Assembly (NCBI GenBank): GCA_934477985.1
Contig: CAKSOR010000220.1
Coordinates: forward strand, 1-5,211
Length of the DNA stretch: 5,211 nt
Reading direction: 5' to 3'
From: an uncultured Eubacteriales bacterium
GTDB taxonomy: Bacteria; Bacillota; Clostridia; Oscillospirales; CAG-272
A model generated the notes under the pieces. That model did no database searches and was not told the DNA's origin. It saw nothing but the letters and a program-made list of their open reading frames with translations. A program made the translations under genes and the position numbers. Below, in pieces: positions 1 through 5,069 of the stretch (position 1 is the first letter of the stretch; each line of letters opens with the position of its first letter).

Positions 1-1376
1 GAATGAAGCGGATAATCTATGTTATTCCGTATGTCAGCATAATAAAACAGACCGTCTCGATATTTGAAGAGATATTCGGCAAAAGAAACGTCCTCGGCCA
101 TTACAGCACGGCCGAGTTCAGAACCGATGAGAGCGGCGAGCGTTCCGACGCCGAGCTTGCCAGCGAGAACTGGGACAAGCCGATTATTGTGACTACGAAT
201 GTTCAGTTCTTCGAGTCGCTGTTTTCGAACCGGACGTCATCCTGCCGGAAATTACACAATATCGCCGAAAGTGTCATCATATTCGACGAGGCGCAGATGC
301 TCCCGGTGAATCTCCTGCGCCCCTGCCTGCGGGCGATTGTCGAGCTTGTGAGAAACTATCGCGCCACCGCGCTTCTCTGCACGGCGACGCAGCCCGCGCT
401 CGAAACGCTGCTTTCGGACAATTCGATCGCGGCGCGTGAGATCTGCCCGGAGGTCGGGGAGATGTATTCCGATTTCGCGAGAGCGAGATATGAGCGTCTC
501 GGAAAGCTCGAAGACGACGCGCTCAGCGAGAAAATCCGCGAAAACGAATCAGCACTCTGCGTGCTGAACTCAAAAAAAGGCGTACGGACGATCTACGAAA
601 GGCTGCGCGGCGAGGGTGTTTTCCACCTCTCGACCAACATGACGCCAAAGCATCTCGGAAAGAGCATAGAGACGATAAGAGAACGGCTGAAGGACAACAA
701 GCGATGTGTTGTAATTTCGACGTCGCTTATTGAGGCGGGGGTCGACGTCGACTTTCCGGTTGTCTTCCGTGAGAACGCCGGGCTTGACTCGATAATTCAG
801 GCGGGCGGACGCTGCAACCGCGAGGGAAAGAATCCGCTTTCCGCGAGTATTGTATATATTTTCTCGCGCGATGAGTATCAGCCGCGATTTGATGAGGTGA
901 AGTCGATCACAAATCGTGTGAGCGAGCTTTACGAGGACATTTCGTCGCCCGAGGCGATACACGAATATTTCGCGCGGCTTTATAAGACAAGTCCGCTTGA
1001 AAAAACTGACAGGCTTGATACGGAGAATATCCTCGGACTCATCGCGCAGAAGGATGATAAGCACAGGTTTCTTCCGTACAAAGAGATCGCGAACCGCTTC
1101 AGATATATAGACAATGATCAGAAGCTTGTTCTGATTCCGGATGAAGACAACATGGATCTCTGCGACGCGCTGAGAAGCGGAAAACTCTCGCGCGGAGAGC
1201 TTCGGAAGATCACGAGGGATTCGGTCGCGGTGTATCAGTATCAGTTTGACACGCTCCGGAAGTCGGGCGTTCTGTCGGCCGAGTGCGGAGGCATCGCGGT
1301 GCTGGAGGACGGCTCGTGGTATGACGCGGACTGCGGACTTGTGATGAAGGAGACGGGAGAGGGAATTTTTGCGTGA
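1..1376 (+). CDS. cas3: CRISPR-associated helicase/nuclease Cas3 (type I-C), C-terminal part; 5' end outside window
   Basis: Cas3 is the helicase-nuclease that Cascade recruits to a bound target and that unwinds and degrades the DNA. The window opens in mid-gene: bases 1-2 finish a codon and the frame continues from base 3. The Met at base 3 is an internal residue of the IIYVIPYVSII helicase motif, not a start. The HD nuclease domain and Walker A motif must lie upstream. Visible superfamily 2 helicase motifs (numbered from base 3) are motif Ia YVIPY (about 6-10), Walker B DEAQ (95-98), motif III TATQP (127-131), motif V STSLIEAGVDVDF (239-251) and motif VI QAGGRCNREG (266-275, with the arginine finger region). 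The visible 457 residues match the helicase and C-terminal part of a protein that is usually about 750-850 aa. The stop TGA is at 1374-1376. The DEAQ box is common in the I-C branch. The gene is separated from cas5c by 221 bp and is probably transcribed from its own upstream promoter. Nothing suggests decay. Confidence 0.96.
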   Translation, partial: MKRIIYVIPYVSIIKQTVSIFEEIFGKRNVLGHYSTAEFRTDESGERSDAELASENWDKPIIVTTNVQFFESLFSNRTSSCRKLHNIAESVIIFDEAQMLPVNLLRPCLRAIVELVRNYRATALLCTATQPALETLLSDNSIAAREICPEVGEMYSDFARARYERLGKLEDDALSEKIRENESALCVLNSKKGVRTIYERLRGEGVFHLSTNMTPKHLGKSIETIRERLKDNKRCVVISTSLIEAGVDVDFPVVFRENAGLDSIIQAGGRCNREGKNPLSASIVYIFSRDEYQPRFDEVKSITNRVSELYEDISSPEAIHEYFARLYKTSPLEKTDRLDTENILGLIAQKDDKHRFLPYKEIANRFRYIDNDQKLVLIPDEDNMDLCDALRSGKLSRGELRKITRDSVAVYQYQFDTLRKSGVLSAECGGIAVLEDGSWYDADCGLVMKETGEGIFA

Positions 1377-1377
1377 T

Positions 1378-1415
1378 AGAAAGAGCCTGCGGAAGCTTTG
1401 GACTTCCGCAGGCTC
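1378..1415 (-). terminator. Intrinsic terminator of the crRNA-like RNA
   Basis: A perfect 13-bp inverted repeat (1383-1395 and 1403-1415, arm GAGCCTGCGGAAG as read on - strand) has a 7-nt loop. On the - strand it is followed by TTTCTATC, a short T tract. On the + strand it is followed by GGATGG with no T run, so it is oriented to stop the - strand RNA rather than cas3. It begins just 7 bp past the cas3 stop, so it may still protect or shape the cas3 mRNA 3' end. Confidence 0.75.
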
Positions 1416-1440
1416 GGATGGCGATAATGAAATCGTCAAT

Positions 1441-1474
1441 ATTTCAACCCACATACCGTGCAAACAGGTATGAC
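1441..1474 (-). repeat. Divergent solitary CRISPR repeat (pseudo-repeat), 34 nt
   Basis: Read on the - strand, this element starts GTCA and ends TGTGGGTTGAAAT. Both ends are identical to the array repeats at 5070 and 5137. The middle is different: 17 nt against 16 nt, with little sequence identity. Even so it forms a stem, CATACC (1472-1467) pairing with GGTATG (1457-1452) around a 9-nt loop. In the array repeat the stem is CACCCTCC with GGAGGGTG around a GCGA tetraloop. The base of the stem (CA/TG) and the 11-nt handle after it, the parts expected to matter for Cas5c cleavage and handle binding, are kept exactly. It is a lone copy 3.6 kb from the array and in the opposite orientation. Confidence 0.9.
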
Positions 1475-1480
1475 TCATAT

Positions 1481-1509
1481 ATTATACCCTAAATTCCGAA
1501 AAAAGTCAA
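1481..1509 (-). promoter_or_regulatory. Sigma-70/sigma-A promoter of the crRNA-like RNA
   Basis: On the - strand there is TTGACT (1509-1504), a 17-nt spacer, and a perfect TATAAT (1486-1481). Transcription would start about 7 nt downstream, near 1474-1475, which is the first base or just before the first base of the pseudo-repeat. So the promoter appears positioned to make an RNA that begins at the repeat. It fires away from the cas5c promoter; the two -35 boxes are 29 bp apart (1510-1538). Confidence 0.85.
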
Positions 1510-1514
1510 CAGTC

Positions 1515-1567
1515 ACAGAAAAAAATTCAAAAAAGGTATTGACAAATCAGAAAAGATGTGCTATAAT
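1515..1567 (+). promoter_or_regulatory. Promoter of the cas5c-cas8c-cas7c operon, with A-rich upstream element
   Basis: It has TTGACA (1539-1544), a 17-nt spacer, and TATAAT (1562-1567): a full consensus sigma-70/sigma-A promoter. A-runs at 1519-1525 and 1529-1534 resemble an UP element. The start is expected near 1574, giving a leader of about 24 nt before cas5c. Such a strong core promoter suggests that expression is held down by a repressor. The neighbouring crRNA-like RNA is a candidate guide for that, because its first six guide bases match 1538-1543 over the -35 box. Confidence 0.9.
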
Positions 1568-1582
1568 AAAATCATCAATGAA

Positions 1583-1590
1583 GAAGGAAG
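1583..1590 (+). promoter_or_regulatory. Ribosome binding site that fixes the cas5c start
   Basis: GAAGGAAG lies 7 nt before the ATG at 1598. The in-frame upstream ATG at 1556 lies between the -35 and -10 boxes, so it would not be in the mRNA. This supports translation from 1598. Confidence 0.8.
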
Positions 1591-1597
1591 TGAGAAA

Positions 1598-2257
1598 ATG
1601 CCAAAACCGATAAGGCTCAGAGCGTTTGGACCGTATGCTTTGTTCAGCCGCCCAGAGTTTTCCGTCGAACGACTATCTTATGAGGTTATTACTCCATCCG
1701 CGGCGCGCGGGATACTTGACGCCGTGTATTTCCACCCTGGGCTGCATTGGGTAATAAAACGCATCTATGTCGAGCGTCCGATCAGATTCACGAACGTGCG
1801 GCGGAACGAGGTCGACCGGAAGATATTAGTGTCCGATCTGCTGTCTGCCGCGAACGGAGCTTCTGAGCCGATTTATATAAACCGCCGCGAAGCTATACAG
1901 CAGAGGGCTTCGACGATCCTTCGCGACGTTTCGTATGTTATCGAGGCGAACTTCGTGCTTATCCCCGAAAAGATGGGCAGGGAGGACAACGAGGACAAGT
2001 TCTACGCGATCTTCTGCAACCGCGCGAGACGCGGAAAATGCTTCACTCAGCCGTATTTCGGCTGTCGTGAGTTCCCGGCGTCGTTTGAGCTTGTATCCGA
2101 TGAGAATCCGCCGCGTCCGATAGACGAGTCGCGTGATCTCGGGATAATGCTCTACGACATGGACTTTTCGGATGAGAAGAACATTCAGCCGACTTTCTAC
2201 CACGCGGAAATGGTGAATGGCGTGGTCGACGTCGAGGGAAAGGAGGTGCTGAGATGA
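1598..2257 (+). CDS. cas5c: Type I-C CRISPR-associated protein Cas5c (Cas5d), pre-crRNA endoribonuclease
   Basis: In type I-C, Cas5c replaces Cas6. It cleaves pre-crRNA at the 3' base of the repeat stem, leaves an 11-nt 5' handle, and stays in Cascade holding that handle. The product is 219 aa, a normal length, starting MPKPIRLRAFGPYALFSRPE, the typical RAMP first strand of the family. The conserved block S27-YEVITPSAARGILDAVYF-45 contains Tyr44, likely the counterpart of the catalytic Tyr46 of the Bacillus halodurans enzyme. A second conserved block is QQRASTILRDVSYVIEA (101-117). That stretch is followed by Asn118 where I expect a His in many relatives; this is from memory. The start at 1598 is chosen because the promoter and ribosome site lie just upstream. 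It is the first gene of the operon, and its stop overlaps the cas8c start (ATGA, 2254-2257). Confidence 0.96.
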   Translation: MPKPIRLRAFGPYALFSRPEFSVERLSYEVITPSAARGILDAVYFHPGLHWVIKRIYVERPIRFTNVRRNEVDRKILVSDLLSAANGASEPIYINRREAIQQRASTILRDVSYVIEANFVLIPEKMGREDNEDKFYAIFCNRARRGKCFTQPYFGCREFPASFELVSDENPPRPIDESRDLGIMLYDMDFSDEKNIQPTFYHAEMVNGVVDVEGKEVLR

Positions 2258-3996
2258 TTCTTAACTCTCTTGTCTCCTATTATGAGGCACTGGCGGACAG
2301 GGGGGATCTTAAACGCCCGGGATGGTCGACGGCGAGGGTCGGATACAAGGTCTGTCTCCGACCCGACGGCTCCGTGCGCGAGATTACCAGTATCAAGACA
2401 GAGGAAACCGATGGAAAAAAGAAGCGGCTTGTGGGGTTGGAGATTACGGTTCCGGAGCAGGTAGTCCGCTCCTCGGGGATAAAGGCGAATTTCATGTGCG
2501 ACACGGCGGCCTATCTGCTCGGCTTTTCGGGAGTCGGCGAAAAGGCCGATAAGAAAGCCGCGCAGAAATTCGAGGCGGCGAAGAAGCTTCATCTCTCGCT
2601 TCTGTCCGGAGTCGATTCTGAAGCGGCGCGGACGATCTGCAATTTCTTCGAAACCTATGTTCCCGATAGCATAGCGGCGTTGGAACTCCCTGAGAAAACG
2701 TCCGAAGAGCTTATGAAGGAGCTTGTCACCTTCACGGACGAGGATTCGAATTATCTTATGGCGGATCCAGCGGTTGCCGCGGCGTGGAACCGCAGCCGCG
2801 GGAAGGATTCCGACGCAGTAAGCGGAAGATGCCTTGTGACCGGAAACACCGACGAGATCGCGATACTTCACAATAAGATCAAGGGCGTGCAGGGCGCGCA
2901 GTCGTCGGGCGCGAATCTGATCGGATTCAACGCCCGCGCGTATGAGTCATACGGCAAGGACAACGGTCAGGGGCTGAACGCCCCGGTCGGCAAATACGCG
3001 ATGTACGCCTACACCTCCGCGCTGAACAACCTTCTGGATTCCAGAAATCATCACCGGACGAGAGTCGGCGACACGACCGTGGTCTGGTGGACGCTCGACG
3101 CCGATGAGGAAGCTGAGGATTTCATGGACGCTTTAGTGAACGGAGACGACGATGACGCCGCGCTCACCAAGACAATTGAGAATATCAGCCGCGGAAAGCC
3201 GATCGGAATCGATGAGGGCAAGCTTGAAAAGACCTTCTGTATCCTCGGACTCGCGCCGAACGCCGCGCGTATTTCGGTCAGGTTCTTCTACCGCGACACG
3301 TTCGGAAGGTTCATAAAGAACATCGCGGCGCATTATGAAAGACTGAGCGTTGAAGGCGCGAAACGCGTTCTGACGCCATACTGGATCGCGATTGAGACGA
3401 CGTCACCGAACGTGAACGACCGTTCGAAAGCGGTTTCGCCGATACTCGGCGGCGCGCTTCTCTCGGCGATCCTGAATGACTGGCGTTATCCCGAGATGCT
3501 CTATGAGCAGGTTCTGACCCGAATACGCGCCGAGCATGAGGTTTCGCCCGGAAAAGCGGCGATTATCAAGGCGTATCTTCTCAAAAACACCGAAAACGAA
3601 AATTATAAGGAGGTTCTGACAATGGCACTTAACGAAGAGTCGAACAACCGCGCGTATGTACTCGGAAGGCTGTTCGCCGCGTTGGAGGACGCGCAGTATC
3701 ACGCGAACAATTCCTCGAATCTGAAGGAACGTTACCTGACGTCGGCCTGCGCGACACCCGGACTTGTTTTCCCGAGCATGATCCAGATGGCGTCGCATCA
3801 CATGGCGAAGACGGGAAGTATTGGTGACGCGAAGCTGATCGCGTCGTTGATCGACAAGCTGGAGGGCGGAGTTCCGTTCCCAGCAAGACTTGACAACACA
3901 GAGCAGGGGCTGTTCCTCGAAGGATATTACCATCAGGTGCAGAAGAAATTCAGGGATATCGAAAAGGCAAAGCAGGAAAGGGAGGCAAAATCATGA
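2254..3996 (+). CDS. cas8c: Type I-C Cascade large subunit Cas8c (Csd1)
   Basis: Cas8c is the large subunit of I-C Cascade. By family knowledge it recognises the PAM, helps open the target and recruits Cas3. The product is 580 aa, the usual size for Csd1/Cas8c. It begins MILNSLVSYYEALADRGDLK, a characteristic N terminus (surface loop YY-L--RGDL---GWS). The ATG at 2254 overlaps the cas5c stop by 4 bases and follows AAAGGAGGT (2239-2247) with 7 nt from AGGAGG to the ATG, so start and translational coupling are clear. The C-terminal 124 residues (from Met457) form the helical region that is also made separately as Cas11c from an internal start. No frameshift or gap is seen. Its stop overlaps the cas7c start (ATGA, 3993-3996). 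Confidence 0.96.
   Translation: MILNSLVSYYEALADRGDLKRPGWSTARVGYKVCLRPDGSVREITSIKTEETDGKKKRLVGLEITVPEQVVRSSGIKANFMCDTAAYLLGFSGVGEKADKKAAQKFEAAKKLHLSLLSGVDSEAARTICNFFETYVPDSIAALELPEKTSEELMKELVTFTDEDSNYLMADPAVAAAWNRSRGKDSDAVSGRCLVTGNTDEIAILHNKIKGVQGAQSSGANLIGFNARAYESYGKDNGQGLNAPVGKYAMYAYTSALNNLLDSRNHHRTRVGDTTVVWWTLDADEEAEDFMDALVNGDDDDAALTKTIENISRGKPIGIDEGKLEKTFCILGLAPNAARISVRFFYRDTFGRFIKNIAAHYERLSVEGAKRVLTPYWIAIETTSPNVNDRSKAVSPILGGALLSAILNDWRYPEMLYEQVLTRIRAEHEVSPGKAAIIKAYLLKNTENENYKEVLTMALNEESNNRAYVLGRLFAALEDAQYHANNSSNLKERYLTSACATPGLVFPSMIQMASHHMAKTGSIGDAKLIASLIDKLEGGVPFPARLDNTEQGLFLEGYYHQVQKKFRDIEKAKQEREAKS
3607..3614 (+). promoter_or_regulatory. Internal ribosome binding site inside cas8c, for Cas11c
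   Basis: AAGGAGGT, a near-perfect Shine-Dalgarno sequence, lies in the cas8c frame with 8 nt from AGGAGG to the in-frame ATG at 3622. It is as strong as the sites used by the annotated genes and stronger than that of cas5c. Its position matches the known internal start of Cas11c in type I-C cas8c genes. Confidence 0.88.
3622..3996 (+). CDS. cas11c: Cas11c small subunit, made by internal initiation within cas8c
   Basis: In type I-C systems the Cascade small subunit Cas11c has no gene of its own; it is translated from an internal start in the 3' end of cas8c. Here an in-frame ATG at 3622 with a strong ribosome site gives a 124-aa protein (about 14 kDa) starting MALNEESNNRAYVLGRLFAA and ending in a charged, lysine/glutamate-rich tail. 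It shares frame and stop with cas8c (residues 457-580). The size and the AYVLGRLFA motif fit the family. Small subunits line the belly of Cascade beside the Cas7 backbone and stabilise the R-loop. It is easily missed by gene callers because it is nested. Confidence 0.86.
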   Translation: MALNEESNNRAYVLGRLFAALEDAQYHANNSSNLKERYLTSACATPGLVFPSMIQMASHHMAKTGSIGDAKLIASLIDKLEGGVPFPARLDNTEQGLFLEGYYHQVQKKFRDIEKAKQEREAKS

Positions 3997-4874
3997 GTGA
4001 GGTAATCAAGAACAGGTACGAATTCACGATACTTTTCGACGTTGAGAACGGAAATCCGAACGGCGATCCCGACGCGGCGAATATGCCGCGCGTCGACCCG
4101 GAGACCGGACTTGGACTCGTAACCGACGTCTGCCTGAAGCGCAAGATCAGGAACTACATCGAGGATGTGAAGGAGGACGCCGAGGGGTATAAGATCTATA
4201 TCAAGGACGGTATCCCGTTGAACACGTCGGACAGACTCGCGTACACCGCGGTTCTCGGTGAGGGCAAGAAGCTCGAGAAGAAGGATCCCGAGATAGACAA
4301 CAAACTGCGCGAATTCATGTGCAAAAACTTCTATGATGTCCGTACCTTCGGGGCGGTGATGACAACGTTTGTCAAGGACAAACTGAACTGTGGACAGGTT
4401 CGCGGACCGGTTCAGATCGGATTCGCGCGGAGTATTGATCCGATCGTGCGTCAGGAGGTTTCGATAACGCGCGTGGCAATAACGAGAGAAGAGGATTTCG
4501 CGAGCAAAGAGACCGAGATGGGCAGAAAGCACATCGTGCCTTACGCGCTCTACCGCGCAGACGGATTCATCTCGGCGAACCTCGCAAGAAAGGTGACGGG
4601 TTTCAGTGAGGATGATCTTGAGCTTCTCTGGACAGCGATCATCAATATGTTCGAGAACGATCACAGCGCGGCGAGAGGGAAGATGGCGGTTCGTAAGCTG
4701 ATAATCTTCAGGCACGAAAGTGAGCTGGGCAACGCGCCGTCGCACAAGACGCTCGACCTCGTGAGGATAAGACGCCGCGACGGAGTCGGAATCGCCAGAA
4801 GCTATGAGGACTATGAGGTTGAGATAAACGAAGCCGGAAGACCGGAGGGTGTGGAGATCATCTGCCGGGAATAA
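3993..4874 (+). CDS. cas7c: Type I-C Cascade backbone subunit Cas7c (Csd2)
   Basis: Cas7c polymerises along the crRNA spacer to form the Cascade backbone. The product is 293 aa, normal for Csd2. It begins with the family hallmark NRYEFTILFDVENGNPNGDP (residues 7-26), then NMPRVDPETGLGLVTDVCLK (30-49). Further conserved blocks are DVRTFGAVM (115-123) and GPVQIGFARSIDPI (138 onwards). The ATG at 3993 overlaps the cas8c stop by 4 bases and follows GGGAGG (3980-3985) at 7 nt. It is the last gene of the operon in this window. The region after it holds no cas4, cas1 or cas2. Confidence 0.97.
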   Translation: MSEVIKNRYEFTILFDVENGNPNGDPDAANMPRVDPETGLGLVTDVCLKRKIRNYIEDVKEDAEGYKIYIKDGIPLNTSDRLAYTAVLGEGKKLEKKDPEIDNKLREFMCKNFYDVRTFGAVMTTFVKDKLNCGQVRGPVQIGFARSIDPIVRQEVSITRVAITREEDFASKETEMGRKHIVPYALYRADGFISANLARKVTGFSEDDLELLWTAIINMFENDHSAARGKMAVRKLIIFRHESELGNAPSHKTLDLVRIRRRDGVGIARSYEDYEVEINEAGRPEGVEIICRE

Positions 4875-5069
4875 CCGATTGATGTTTACAGCGGCAGTCG
4901 CGCGAACCATAAGCGAACATGAAATCCCCGTGAGGTTCGCGCGTGGAAAAATGTGAATCCTTGGCGTATCTGGCCGGATTGATCGAGAAATCCGTGACGG
5001 ACACGGCGGGATTTGGGAAGACTGTCGTTTATTTGGAGCAGGTTCGCATGAGGTTTGTGCGGATTTGCT
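4875..5069 (+). promoter_or_regulatory. Leader-like region between cas7c and the CRISPR array
   Basis: This is 195 bp without a credible gene, directly upstream of the first repeat and so in the leader position. I see no convincing promoter in it, so the array may be read through from the cas operon or from a weak start here. It contains a 10-bp inverted repeat, CGCGCGAACC (4899-4908) and GGTTCGCGCG (4934-4943), 25 nt apart with no T run after it. It also has an imperfect direct repeat TGAGGTT-(C/T)-G-(C/T)-GCG at 4931-4943 and 5049-5061. Unlike many leaders it is not A/T rich. Confidence 0.55.

Larger units (their letters stand above)
1378..1475 (-). ncRNA. Solitary crRNA-like RNA: pseudo-repeat, guide and terminator (CreR/CreA-like)
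   Basis: This is a complete small transcription unit antisense to the cas3-cas5c gap, about 95-100 nt long. Read 5' to 3' on the - strand it has four parts. First is a predicted start near 1474-1475, placed by the promoter at 1509-1481. Second is a CRISPR-repeat-like element (1474-1441) that ends in the same 11-nt handle as the array repeats. Third is a 25-nt unpaired stretch (1440-1416) beginning ATTGACGATTTC. Fourth is a perfect 13-bp hairpin (1415-1403 with 1395-1383) followed by TTTCT. Inference: Cas5c cuts at the base of the pseudo-repeat stem and the product loads into I-C Cascade as a single guide. Short mini-CRISPR guides with partial matches to cas or toxin promoters are known in other subtypes as Cas-regulating RNAs (CreR) and antitoxin RNAs (CreA). 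No second repeat copy is visible; the terminator hairpin stands where the 3' repeat hairpin of a normal crRNA would be. It could instead be a relic of an old array, but the intact promoter and terminator argue against that. Confidence 0.82.

Noticed and set aside
1383..1415. Hairpin as an intrinsic terminator of cas3 on the + strand
   Set aside because: After the hairpin the + strand reads GGATGG with no T tract, whereas the - strand has TTTCT. It is assigned to the - strand RNA.
1378..1474. tracrRNA, or a second full CRISPR array in the cas3-cas5c gap
   Set aside because: Class 1 systems do not use tracrRNA, and the element has the same orientation as the repeat rather than an anti-repeat within its own transcript. 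Only one repeat copy is present; no second copy was found within 40 nt on either side.
570..1478. 302-codon open frame on the - strand over cas3 and the gap
   Set aside because: It begins in the pseudo-repeat/promoter region, passes through the terminator hairpin and then reads antisense to cas3; it is a shadow of cas3.
1556..1597. Longer cas5c beginning at the ATG at 1556 (MCYNKIINEEGSEK extension)
   Set aside because: That ATG sits between the -35 and -10 boxes of the operon promoter, has no ribosome site, and the extension is unlike Cas5c. The ATG at 1598 has a site 7 nt upstream and begins a typical Cas5c N terminus.
4899..4943. Inverted repeat after cas7c as an operon terminator
   Set aside because: The arms are 25 nt apart and followed by TGGAAAAATG, with no T tract, so it is not a convincing intrinsic terminator.
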